Assembly: GCF_000738775.1 (NCBI RefSeq)
Contig: NZ_JPOC01000066.1
Coordinates: 62,001 to 126,000, forward strand
Reading direction: 5' to 3'
DNA: 64,000 nucleotides
Origin: Prescottella defluvii
GTDB lineage: Bacteria; Actinomycetota; Actinomycetes; Mycobacteriales; Mycobacteriaceae
Shown here: positions 51,885 to 59,526 of the stretch, one piece after another
How positions within the stretch are numbered: the stretch's first letter is position 1
Layout of the letters: each line of letters opens with the position of its first letter
Program-made: the position numbers and the translations under genes
The notes under the pieces: model-generated
The model's input: only the letters and a program-made list of their open reading frames with translations
Database searches by the model: none
Told to the model about the DNA's origin: nothing

Positions 51885-52394
51885 ATGACCGCACAGTTGC
51901 CCGCCGCCGAACTCGACCGCCGCTACAGCGACGAGACCGCGCCGCCCTCCACCTGGGCGCAGGTGACCGCGGCGCTCGACGACGCCGAGGTGTTCTGGCT
52001 GTCCACCGTCCGCGCCGACGGCCGACCGCACGTGACGCCGCTGATCGCGGTCCGGGTCGACGACCGCATGCACTTCTGCACGGGGCCGGGCGAGCAGAAG
52101 GCGCGCAACCTTTCCGGATCCGCCGCGTGCACACTGACGACCGGGTCGAACGCACTCGGATCCGGGCTGGACATCGTGATCGAGGGGCGCGCGGTGCGGG
52201 TCGCGGATTCCGAGTCGCTGACCCGCCTCGCCGACGCCTTCCGCGCGAAGTACGGGCCGGACTGGAGCTTCGAAGTCACGGGCGGGCAGTTCGTCAACAC
52301 CGTCGGCGGGGCGGCCACGGTGTTCCGCGTCGAGCCGGGCACCGTGCACGCCTTCGCGAAAGGCGTTTACGCGCAGACGCGTTGGCGGTTCTGA
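51885..52394 (+). CDS. Pyridoxamine 5'-phosphate oxidase-fold protein
   Basis: A 169-residue split-barrel flavin/F420-binding-fold protein. STVRADGRPHVTPLIAVRVDD covers the first strands and FCTGPGEQKARNL the cofactor-phosphate region. The family includes F420- and FMN-dependent reductases and heme-binding variants, so the cofactor cannot be fixed from sequence alone. It starts at ATG 51885 following the repeat cluster and ends 4 bp from the convergent tRNA-synthetase paralog. Confidence 0.85.
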   Translation: MTAQLPAAELDRRYSDETAPPSTWAQVTAALDDAEVFWLSTVRADGRPHVTPLIAVRVDDRMHFCTGPGEQKARNLSGSAACTLTTGSNALGSGLDIVIEGRAVRVADSESLTRLADAFRAKYGPDWSFEVTGGQFVNTVGGAATVFRVEPGTVHAFAKGVYAQTRWRF

Positions 52395-52398
52395 CCGC

Positions 52399-53616
52399 TC
52401 ACATCTCCCACAGCTCGGTGCTGCGGGTTTCGATCGATCGGACGATGTGTTGCAGCGCGTCGTCGACCGGTTGTGAGTCGATCCGACCACCGTCCCGAAG
52501 GCGCAGGGCGACATGGCCGTTCGCCGACTCCTTGGGTCCGATCACCGCCTGGTAGGGCACTCGCCGGGAGTCCCGGATCCGGGCGCCGAGGGTTCCCTCC
52601 GCGCGCCCCACAGCATGCGCGCGCAGGCCCCGGTCGAGGCAGCGGTGCACCAGGCGCTCGGCGTCGTCCATCTGGTCGTCGGTGACCGGCAGTGCCACCA
52701 CCTGGGTGGGGGCGAGCCACGCCGGGAACGCGCCGTCGTGGGTCTCGATCAGGTGCGCCACGACTCGTTCGAGGCTGCCGATGATGCTGCGGTGGATCAT
52801 CACCGGCCGATGCCGGGCACCGTCGGAACCGATGTAGTGCAGGCCGAACTGCTCCGGTTGGTGGAAGTCGACCTGGACGGTGGAGAGGGTCGATTCGCGG
52901 CCGGCGGCGTCGGCGATCTGCACGTCGATCTTGGGGCCGTAGAACGCGGCCTCGCCCGCGACGGCGTCGTACGGGACGTCGGCGGCGTCGAGGACGTCGG
53001 TGAGGATTGCGACCGACCGCCGCCACAGTTCGGGCGCGGCAACGTACTTGCCGCCCGATCCTGGCAGCGACAGCCGGTACCGGCAGGGCTGGATGCCCAG
53101 CGCCGCATACGCCCGCTGAATCAGGCTCAGGGCAGCGTGTGCCTCGGCAGCCACTTGTTCCGGGGTGCAGAAGATGTGGGCGTCGTTGAGCTGGATCGCG
53201 CGGACGCGAGTGAGGCCGCCGACCACGCCGGACAGCTCGGAACGAAACATTCCTCCCAGTTCCGCCATTCGGAAGGGTAATTCGCGGTGACTGCGGGACC
53301 GGGCCCGGTAGATCAACGCGTGGTGCGGGCACAGGCTCGGACGCAGCAGGACCTGTTCGGCGCCGAGTTGCATCGGTGGGAACATGTCGTCGCGGTAGTG
53401 CGACCAGTGCCCGGAGATCTCGTACAGCTCCCGTTTCCCGAGGACCGGCGAGTGCACGTGTCGGTAGCCCGCCCGCCGCTCGATGTCGTGGACGTACTCC
53501 TCGAGGGTGTGGCGCACGGTCGCGCCGTCGGGCAGCCAGTATGGCAGCCCGGCCCCCATCAGCGGGTCGGTGTCGAACAGGTCCAGTTCGCGGCCGAGTC
53601 GGCGGTGGTCGATCAT
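52399..53616 (-). CDS. Threonyl-tRNA synthetase paralog without editing domains
   Basis: A 405-residue class II aminoacyl-tRNA synthetase consisting of the ThrRS catalytic core and C-terminal anticodon-binding domain. The N-terminal TGS and editing domains (about 250 residues in full-length enzymes) are missing. Zinc/threonine ligands are all present: Cys in RPSLCPHH, His in LNDAHIFC and His in PVMIHRSIIGS. Motif 2 is in FRSELSGVVGGLTRVRAIQ. The enzyme should activate Thr but cannot clear Ser-tRNA(Thr). Start: ATG 53614-53616 with AGGAG seven bases upstream. A Thr-rich leader peptide and hairpin precede it, so expression probably rises when charged tRNA(Thr) is scarce. It may be an inhibitor-resistant backup or a moonlighting paralog. 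Confidence 0.88.
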   Translation of the reverse strand: MIDHRRLGRELDLFDTDPLMGAGLPYWLPDGATVRHTLEEYVHDIERRAGYRHVHSPVLGKRELYEISGHWSHYRDDMFPPMQLGAEQVLLRPSLCPHHALIYRARSRSHRELPFRMAELGGMFRSELSGVVGGLTRVRAIQLNDAHIFCTPEQVAAEAHAALSLIQRAYAALGIQPCRYRLSLPGSGGKYVAAPELWRRSVAILTDVLDAADVPYDAVAGEAAFYGPKIDVQIADAAGRESTLSTVQVDFHQPEQFGLHYIGSDGARHRPVMIHRSIIGSLERVVAHLIETHDGAFPAWLAPTQVVALPVTDDQMDDAERLVHRCLDRGLRAHAVGRAEGTLGARIRDSRRVPYQAVIGPKESANGHVALRLRDGGRIDSQPVDDALQHIVRSIETRSTELWEM

Positions 53617-53658
53617 CTGCGGTCTCCTCGCGGGCGGGGGAGCGAGTGACCAGACGAC

Positions 53659-53688
53659 GAAGCCCCGGGGCACTCGCCCCGGGGCTTC
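53659..53688 (-). terminator. Attenuator hairpin of the ThrRS paralog
   Basis: A perfect 13-bp stem (arms 53676-53688 and 53659-53671, loop GAGT) lies between the leader stop (53704) and the synthetase start. No U-tract follows, as in many actinobacterial terminators. Its 5' arm can instead pair with the leader (53712-53718 with 53676-53682, seven pairs including one G-U), an antiterminator. Confidence 0.7.
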
Positions 53689-53703
53689 GGACTCAGTCAG
53701 CAG

Positions 53704-53754
53704 TCAGCGCGCCGGGACACTCTCCGGCGTCGTCGTCATCAGTGCGCGCTGCAT
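53704..53754 (-). CDS. Threonine leader peptide (16 aa), attenuator
   Basis: The frame reads MQRALMTTTPESVPAR and contains three consecutive ACG (Thr) codons (53728-53736). It ends 16 nt before the attenuator hairpin. The ATG follows a TAGCCT -10 (53762-53767) by 7 nt, so it is probably leaderless. The CGCCGG at the last Thr-Pro codons (53724-53729) can pair with CCGGCG (53710-53715), giving the classical 1:2 structure, while a ribosome stalled on Thr codons would free the second segment for the antiterminator. An in-frame upstream ATG at 53790 would give 28 residues. Confidence 0.65.
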   Translation of the reverse strand: MQRALMTTTPESVPAR

Positions 53755-53761
53755 GTCGGTC

Positions 53762-53767
53762 AGGCTA
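53762..53767 (-). promoter_or_regulatory. -10 box for the leaderless Thr leader
   Basis: On the minus strand TAGCCT (TAnnnT consensus) is followed by 7 bases and then the leader ATG. No convincing -35 is present, a common situation in actinobacteria. This would make transcription independent of the SDR gene upstream. Confidence 0.5.
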
Positions 53768-53806
53768 TCATCCGAATCAGGCACGCGCATAGACTTTTTC
53801 GTATCG

Positions 53807-54574
53807 CTACCGCGGCGCCATGCGCAGCGCGCCGTCCATGCGGATGGTTTCGCCGTTGAGGTAGTCGTGCTCGGCGAGAAACTGTGCCAGCTGCGCGTAC
53901 TCGTCGGGCTTGCCGAGACGCGACGGGAACGGAATGCCGGCTTCGAGGTTCTTGCGGTACTCGTCGGTGACGCCCGCGAGCATCGGGGTGTCGATGGTGC
54001 CGGGGGCGATGGTGTTGACCCGGATGCCGACCTGTGCGAGGTCGCGGGCGGCGGTGATCGTCATCGCGTGCACGCCGCCCTTCGACGCGGTGTACGCGAT
54101 CTGCCCGATCTGGCCTTCGAACGCCGCGACCGACGCGGTGTTGACGATCAGGCCGCGCTGACCGGAATCGTCGACCGTCGGCAGGTGCTGCATCGCGTTG
54201 GCCGCCAGGCGCATCACGTTGAATGTGCCGAGCAGGTTGACCGTGATGACGGTGCGGAACAGTTCCAGGTCGTGCGGGCCGTTCTTCGACAGGATCCGTC
54301 CCGCCCAGCCCACGCCCGCGCAGTTGACGACGGTGCGCAGCGGCACGCCCGACTCGGTGATCGTGTCGATCGCGGCCTGCACGTCGGCCTCGCTGGTGAC
54401 GTCGGTGGGGATGAGGGTGACACCGGTCGGCACGTTGTCCCCGGCACGCTCGATCGACTGGGCCAGGTCCAGGCCGAAGACGGTGGCACCCGCGTCGGCG
54501 AAGCGCTTGGCGGTGGCGGCCCCGAGCCCGGAGGCCGCCCCGGTGATCAGTGCTGCGGTTCCCTGGATTTCCAC
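53807..54574 (-). CDS. 3-Hydroxyacyl-CoA dehydrogenase type-2-like SDR
   Basis: A 255-residue SDR resembling HSD17B10 and mycobacterial Rv1144. The cofactor motif is GAASGLGAATAKRF, followed by NCAGVGWAGR and the catalytic YTASK; the C-terminal FPSRLGKPDEYAQLAQFL and NGETIRMDGALRM are typical of the type-2 enzyme. Likely reaction: NAD-dependent oxidation of 3-hydroxyacyl-CoA or hydroxysteroids. Start: GTG 54574 with GAAGGGG upstream. It stands alone; the ThrRS leader starts 53 bp beyond its stop. Confidence 0.88.
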   Translation of the reverse strand: MEIQGTAALITGAASGLGAATAKRFADAGATVFGLDLAQSIERAGDNVPTGVTLIPTDVTSEADVQAAIDTITESGVPLRTVVNCAGVGWAGRILSKNGPHDLELFRTVITVNLLGTFNVMRLAANAMQHLPTVDDSGQRGLIVNTASVAAFEGQIGQIAYTASKGGVHAMTITAARDLAQVGIRVNTIAPGTIDTPMLAGVTDEYRKNLEAGIPFPSRLGKPDEYAQLAQFLAEHDYLNGETIRMDGALRMAPR

Positions 54575-54892
54575 TGCTGTACCCCTTCGCTCCGGGCCGA
54601 ACCCCACCGCCGACCACTGTGATCTGCACCATAACGTGGATGCCGGGTAGGGCGTCGGATGACAGCGCATGCTGCTGGCGGGCTCGGATCGCGAACCCGC
54701 ACCGTCTGCGGTGGATGGCGGGCCGGAGCCGGACGGGTGTGACGCTGGACATACGGGCCGTCCCTGTGCATACTTTCAAACGCTCAATCAGGACGACTGT
54801 CCAGTTTGTTTGTTTGGTGAGTTCGAGACCCGGCCAGTGCGTAGGGCACGCCACCGGACACCTCCGTGGTGGCGTGTGCAAGGAGATGAATT
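54575..54892 (+). promoter_or_regulatory. Intergenic region with 5'UTR hairpin before the surface-protein cluster
   Basis: This 318-bp divergent gap contains no convincing gene. Just before the DUF916 gene, CACGCCACC (54847-54855) and GGTGGCGTG (54868-54876) form a 9-bp stem in the predicted 5'UTR, ending 4 bp from the AGGAG ribosome site. An AT-richer stretch (54770-54815) is the likely promoter zone; no exact -35/-10 pair could be fixed. Confidence 0.4.
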
Positions 54893-55777
54893 ATGGGCCG
54901 ACTGGTCGCAATAGTCACGGCTGTTCTTTTCGTTGTGGGTGTACCTGCAACCGCTGCCGCCGCACCGATGGCGCCCGCTTCCGGAGTTGCGGGGAGCGGA
55001 ATCGGCATCGGGCTGACCGATGCGCCGGGGCAGCCCTACATCATCGAGAACGCGAAGCCGGGAGATGTGATCACTCGCTACGTGTCGGTATCCAACAACA
55101 CCGGTGTCACGCAGACGGTCTCGGTCTACGCCGGAGCGGCGAGTAACGCGGACAACGAGTTCCTGTTCGAGGGAGCGGGCGAGACGAACGCACTCACCTC
55201 GTGGACCAAGGTCGACAGGCCGACGCTGCAGTTGAGCAACAGGGCGGAAGCGGATGTCAAGGTGACGATTACCGTGCCGTGGGACGCACCGGCCACAGAC
55301 GTCTACGGTCTCGTCTGGGCGGCGGTCGACGGCAGTCGCTCCGGCGTCCGGATGTACGTGACGGTGGGGGGAGACAACGGCCCGGCTGCGGACTTCACCC
55401 TCACCGATCTGACCCCGCAACGCCAGTCCGACGGCTCCGCGGCCGTGCTCGCGACCGTGACCAACACCGGTGGGCGCCGGATCGACCTCACCGGGACGCT
55501 GCGGCTGACCGACGGCCCCGGCGCCATGTTCGTCACCGCGGTGCCCGCGCAGCCCGTCAGCCTCGCGGCGGGCGCCACCGGGACGGTGTCGTTCGTCGTT
55601 CCGGACGGTGCGGCGCTGCCGGCGGGACCGTGGACGGCCAGGGCCCGGCTCAAGAACGGCTACTTCACACACGAGCTCAGTGCCCGGATCACGTTCCCGG
55701 AGAGGCCGTCCGATGGTGGCGGCTCCACGTCATCCCTCGGCTCACTCGGATCGTTGGGCTCCCTCGGCGGAAGCTGA
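54893..55777 (+). CDS. Secreted DUF916/WxL-interacting-type protein
   Basis: A 294-residue exported protein. A signal peptide ends around ATAAAA (residue about 24). The mature protein has two beta-sandwich regions: first GQPYIIENAKPGDVITRYVS to the TSWTKVDRPTLQLS segment, then DFTLTDLTPQRQSDGS to the end, matching the DUF916/WxL-interacting protein pattern. Unlike its paralog at 56583 it has no membrane anchor and ends with three SLG repeats and GGS. It may bind the adjacent WxL-like protein and peptidoglycan at the cell surface. Start: ATG 54893 with AGGAG upstream. Confidence 0.8.
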   Translation: MGRLVAIVTAVLFVVGVPATAAAAPMAPASGVAGSGIGIGLTDAPGQPYIIENAKPGDVITRYVSVSNNTGVTQTVSVYAGAASNADNEFLFEGAGETNALTSWTKVDRPTLQLSNRAEADVKVTITVPWDAPATDVYGLVWAAVDGSRSGVRMYVTVGGDNGPAADFTLTDLTPQRQSDGSAAVLATVTNTGGRRIDLTGTLRLTDGPGAMFVTAVPAQPVSLAAGATGTVSFVVPDGAALPAGPWTARARLKNGYFTHELSARITFPERPSDGGGSTSSLGSLGSLGSLGGS

Positions 55778-55924
55778 ACGGGCATTTGATTATTCGGATT
55801 GAGCATCTTCATTTCGAACCGAAAACTTGGTATCTATTCAACCCACGCGGGATCACACGGGTCGGTCCGCGCGGGGAGCGCAACGATAGTCACCCCGGCC
55901 CGATCCTCGGCAGAAGGAAAACCC

Positions 55925-56485
55925 ATGCGCAAGAAGCTCATCGCTGCGGCCGGCTTAGCCGCCACCATCGGCCTGGTGGCCCCCGCAGCGATCGCCAACG
56001 CCGCCGGTAGCGACAGCCAGGTCGTCGACTTCACCGTCACAGCGGCGTCCGGTGGCGGCCTTTCGGTTTCGACGGGCGGATCCAACAGCACCCTCGGACT
56101 CGCTGCACAGAACGCCACCGCGACGGGCACCCTCACGCTGTTCGGTGTCACCGACACGCGTGGAGTGAAGGCCGGCTGGGGTGCCGACATCGCGCTCAGC
56201 GACTTCGTCAACCAGAGCGACAACGCCGTCACGATTCCGGCGACGAACGCCACCTACACTCCCGGAAACGTTGCCGGCCTCATCTGGGGCGGCACGGCCA
56301 CCCCGCCGCAGAGCACGATCGCGCTCAGCAACGATCCCACTCGCGTGATCAACCGAACGAACCGCACCGCAGGCTCCACTCTGGAGGTTGCAACCTGGAC
56401 GAATATCAACGCGCTGACCGTGACCCTGCCTGCGGGGGTGCCGGTCGGGCAGTACCGGGCGACGCTGACGCTGTCTGCGGCGTAG
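55925..56485 (+). CDS. Secreted WxL-like domain protein
   Basis: A 186-residue exported protein with a clear signal peptide (cleavage near IANAAGS). It is Thr/Ser/Ala/Gly-rich and all-beta, with TDTRGVKAGWGADIALSDF in the middle and PAGVPVGQYRATLTLSAA at the C-terminus. A similar DTR-GW-AD pattern occurs in the protein at 57627, so both share one domain resembling the Firmicute WxL domain. Start: ATG 55925 with AGAAGGA. Its strong signal, ribosome site and the hairpins that follow suggest abundant expression. Function likely structural at the cell surface. Confidence 0.75.
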   Translation: MRKKLIAAAGLAATIGLVAPAAIANAAGSDSQVVDFTVTAASGGGLSVSTGGSNSTLGLAAQNATATGTLTLFGVTDTRGVKAGWGADIALSDFVNQSDNAVTIPATNATYTPGNVAGLIWGGTATPPQSTIALSNDPTRVINRTNRTAGSTLEVATWTNINALTVTLPAGVPVGQYRATLTLSAA

Positions 56486-56498
56486 GCCCGCCCGGGAT

Positions 56499-56564
56499 CG
56501 GCTCCAAGCTGTGCGGAGCCGCAACCAACCGCGGTTCGGGGCGTCCGACCGGGCGCCCCGAACC
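56499..56564 (+). terminator. Two tandem hairpins after the WxL-like gene
   Basis: CGGCTCC/GGAGCCG (56499-56505 with 56515-56521) is a 7-bp stem. GGTTCGGGGCG/CGCCCCGAACC (56533-56543 with 56554-56564) is an 11-bp stem. Both lie between the WxL-like gene and the anchored DUF916 gene, so partial termination would make the WxL-like protein the more abundant product. Confidence 0.6.
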
Positions 56565-56582
56565 TCACCGGAAAGATGATTC

Positions 56583-57623
56583 ATGCGTTTCCTTTTCGCG
56601 CTATCGCTCGCATCACTGGTCATGGTCATCGGTGGTCCCACCGCGTTCGGTGCCCCAGACGAGACCGGCACCGCACCGTCCGGGTCCATCACCATCGCCC
56701 TTCTCGATGTGGCAACCGAACTCAAAGACGATCCGCGTGCGAACGTGTACATCACCGACAACGTGGCTCCGGGCAAGACGATCACCCACCAGGTGCGGGT
56801 CACCAATCGCACGGGTAAAGAGGCAGCGCTCGATGTGTACGTGGGCCCCGCGAACATTGTCGACGGCACATTCAGCCCACGATCGCGTGGGGAGAAGAAT
56901 GCACTTACATCCTGGATCACGGTGGACAAGCCCGAATTGACCCTCGCCGACGGTCAATCGGACGATGTCACGGTCACCATCGCGGTTCCGGAGGACGCGC
57001 CGGAGACCGAGCAGTACGGAGTGGTCTGGGCATCCACGCGGTCGAACTCGGATACTGACGGTGTCCAGGTCGTTTCCAGGGTCGGAGTTCGCACGTATCT
57101 TTCGGTCGGCGCAGGAAACGGTCCGCCGTCCGACTTCACCATCACCGAGGTCACCTCACAGCGTGATGGCGACGGTAACGCCACGGTGGTTGCTGCGGTC
57201 CGCAACACCGGCGGCCGCGCCGTTGACCTCAACGGAACGCTGGATCTCACCGGCGGCCCCGGAGGCCTCACCGCGCAGACGGTTTCGGCGCAGACCGTCA
57301 CGGTCGGCCCGAGCGGCGACGGCATCGTCTCCTTCACCGTCCCCAACAGTGCAACCCTTCCCGCCGGTCCCTGGCAGGCTGCGGTCAAGCTCGAGAGTGG
57401 CTTCAATAAGCACGACATGTCCGCCGCGATCACCTTCCCGGACAAGGGCGTCGGCGATACCGTCGGCGCATCGGGTTCCGGGTGGTCGATCGGTGTGTGG
57501 ATCGGCCTTGCGGTCGGTGTCCTCGTACTGGCGCTCGCGCTCGCCGCGTACGTCCTGCGCAATCGCCGCGGTGGCGTCGCCGCCGGAGCGCTGACAGAAG
57601 CATCCTCCGAGCCGGATCGGTAG
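56583..57623 (+). CDS. Membrane-anchored DUF916/WxL-interacting-type protein
   Basis: A 346-residue paralog of the protein at 54893. A signal peptide (cleavage near AFGAPDE) is followed by the same beta-sandwich pair, with NALTSWITVDKPELTL matching NALTSWTKVDRPTLQL of its paralog. A C-terminal helix IGVWIGLAVGVLVLALALAA and a basic tail (RNRRGG) anchor it. It is likely the surface receptor for the WxL-like partners. The start ATG 56583 has only a weak AAAGATG upstream. The next gene starts 3 bp after its stop. Confidence 0.82.
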   Translation: MRFLFALSLASLVMVIGGPTAFGAPDETGTAPSGSITIALLDVATELKDDPRANVYITDNVAPGKTITHQVRVTNRTGKEAALDVYVGPANIVDGTFSPRSRGEKNALTSWITVDKPELTLADGQSDDVTVTIAVPEDAPETEQYGVVWASTRSNSDTDGVQVVSRVGVRTYLSVGAGNGPPSDFTITEVTSQRDGDGNATVVAAVRNTGGRAVDLNGTLDLTGGPGGLTAQTVSAQTVTVGPSGDGIVSFTVPNSATLPAGPWQAAVKLESGFNKHDMSAAITFPDKGVGDTVGASGSGWSIGVWIGLAVGVLVLALALAAYVLRNRRGGVAAGALTEASSEPDR

Positions 57624-57626
57624 CGA

Positions 57627-58364
57627 ATGAAGTACACGAGTCCGGTGCGTCGGGCGATGATCGTCGTGGGAGCGCTCGCGATCGTCGGCGCGCCCCCCGC
57701 GGTCGCGGACCCGAGTCCCGCGACCGCGACCGCGACCGATTCGACCGCAGCCGAGGCCAGTACAACTACTACGACAACCACCACCGCTACGACATCGACC
57801 ACCGCTGCACCGACCACCACCGCTGCCCCGACCACATCGGCCGCCGCACCTCCGGTCACCCGCACGCCGTCGGCTGATCCCGAAGCGCCGACGAGCGCCC
57901 GGCCGGCACCGACGACGACCGCCCCGGCGACCACGCCGCCGCCCGTCGCAACGTCCACGGCCCCCACCACTGTTGCCGGGCCGGGCGAGTTGCGCGTCGA
58001 CACAGGAGCATTCACCGTGACCGGCCCGGTGCGGGCTGGTGACGTCGTCCCCGGAACCATGGACGTCACCGTCACGGACACTCGACGCGACGGGGTCGGG
58101 TGGACCGCGGACGTCAGGGCCACGGCCATGCACGGCACCCAGGGCAACACGTTCTCGCCGGGTCCCGACTCCTACTACCGTGCGCAGGACACACCGTGCA
58201 GCGAGTCGTCGGGCCAGGTTGGGCTACGGGAGGACGCGGTGATCGTGGCCACCGCGCCCGCGGCGTGCACCGCCGCGTCGTGGACCGCTGCCGTCGGCAT
58301 CGCGGTCCCCGCGGAGGTGGCACCCGACACCTACAGCCTCACCATCACCCATTCGGTGTACTGA
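57627..58364 (+). CDS. Secreted protein with Thr/Ala linker and C-terminal WxL-like domain
   Basis: A 245-residue exported protein. The signal peptide ends at AVADPS, and a low-complexity Thr/Ala/Pro linker (about 30-120) follows, probably O-mannosylated or spanning the wall. The C-terminal domain (about 125-245) has VTVTDTRRDGVGWTADVRA and PAEVAPDTYSLTITHSVY, resembling the WxL-like protein at 55925. Two Cys residues (DTPCSES, APAACTAA) could form a disulfide. The 3' end overlaps the convergent VWA gene by 20 bp. Confidence 0.72.
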   Translation: MKYTSPVRRAMIVVGALAIVGAPPAVADPSPATATATDSTAAEASTTTTTTTTATTSTTAAPTTTAAPTTSAAAPPVTRTPSADPEAPTSARPAPTTTAPATTPPPVATSTAPTTVAGPGELRVDTGAFTVTGPVRAGDVVPGTMDVTVTDTRRDGVGWTADVRATAMHGTQGNTFSPGPDSYYRAQDTPCSESSGQVGLREDAVIVATAPAACTAASWTAAVGIAVPAEVAPDTYSLTITHSVY

Positions 58365-59526
58365 GCAGTTCGTTGCGGTGCGCCCATCCGCCCACGTCTC
58401 CGCGCTCGAGAGCCACCGCCAGCAGGTCCGGGAACCGATCCGGGGTACACGCGAACGCCGGAACACCCAGTGCGGCAAGCGCTGCCGCGTTATCCCGATC
58501 GAAGGCGGGTGCGCCGTCGTCGGACAGGGCCAGCAGCACCACCACCTGGACGCCCGAGGCCTGCATCGCGGACACCCGGGACAGCATCTCGGCGCGGATC
58601 CCGCCCTCGTACAGGTCGGAGATCAGCACGAACAGTGACTCGGTGGGGCGGGTGATCAGCGACTGGCTGTAGGCGATCGCGCGATTGATGTCGGTGCCGC
58701 CGCCCAACTGGGTACCGAACAGCACGTCCACCGGATCGGCCAGCCTGTCGGTCAGATCCACGACTGCGGTGTCGAACACCACCAGCGACGTGCGCAGCGC
58801 CCGCATCGAGGCGAGGACCGCACCGAACACCGACGCGTACACCACGCTCGACGCCATCGACCCCGACTGGTCGATCGCGAGCACGACGTCCCGCTGCACC
58901 GCCTGGGAGCGGCGACCGTAGCCGATCAGCTTCTCCGGCACCACCGTTCGGTACTCGGGCAGGTAGTGCTGCAGGTTCGCGCGGATGGTGCGGTGGAAAT
59001 CCAGGTCCCGCAGCTTCGGGTTGGTGGTGCGAGCCGCCCGGTTCAGTGCCCCGGTGACCGCGGACCGGGTGGCCCGTGCCAGACGCTCCTCGATGTCGCG
59101 CACCACCCGCTCCACCACGATCCGGGCGGTGGCCTTGGTGGCTTCCGGCATCACCCGGTTCAGGCTCAGCAGCGTCCCCACCAGGTGGACGTCCGGTTCG
59201 ACGGCCTCGAGCAGTTCCGGTTCGAGGAGCAGTTGGGTCAGCCCCAGTCGCTCCATCGCGTCCCGCTGCATCACCTGCACCACGGAGGTGGGGAAGTAGG
59301 TGCGGATGTCGCCGAGCCAGCGCGCCACGCGCGGTGCGGAACCGCCGAGACCGGCACTGCGTCGCGAACTTCCGTCGGCAGTCCCGCGGTCGTCGTACAG
59401 CGCGGACAGGGCCGCATCCATCGCGGTGTCCGACGCCGACGCCAGGGCGCCGGTGGATTCCTCGGCGACGTCGCCGAGCAGCAGTCGCCAGCGGCGCATC
59501 CGTTCGTCGTCGATCGGTACGGTCAT
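58345..59526 (-). CDS. VWA-domain protein of the MoxR system
   Basis: A 393-residue protein with a helical N-terminal half and a C-terminal von Willebrand A domain. The MIDAS metal site is intact: LAIDQSGSM (D-x-S-x-S), GGTDIN for the Thr and LISDLYEGG for the distal Asp. MoxR-linked VWA proteins are thought to bind or insert metal-containing clients with the ATPase. Its ATG at 59526 overlaps the DUF5682 stop. It is the last gene of this operon. A 1047-residue frame spanning it and DUF5682 is an artefact of reading frame. Confidence 0.9.
   Translation of the reverse strand: MTVPIDDERMRRWRLLLGDVAEESTGALASASDTAMDAALSALYDDRGTADGSSRRSAGLGGSAPRVARWLGDIRTYFPTSVVQVMQRDAMERLGLTQLLLEPELLEAVEPDVHLVGTLLSLNRVMPEATKATARIVVERVVRDIEERLARATRSAVTGALNRAARTTNPKLRDLDFHRTIRANLQHYLPEYRTVVPEKLIGYGRRSQAVQRDVVLAIDQSGSMASSVVYASVFGAVLASMRALRTSLVVFDTAVVDLTDRLADPVDVLFGTQLGGGTDINRAIAYSQSLITRPTESLFVLISDLYEGGIRAEMLSRVSAMQASGVQVVVLLALSDDGAPAFDRDNAAALAALGVPAFACTPDRFPDLLAVALERGDVGGWAHRNELLSTPNG

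Noticed and set aside
53659-53688. The hairpin as a simple terminator of the upstream SDR gene
   Set aside because: It is about 120 nt from the SDR stop and follows a Thr-codon leader ORF with compatible competing pairings, so attenuation fits better. It could still terminate SDR read-through.
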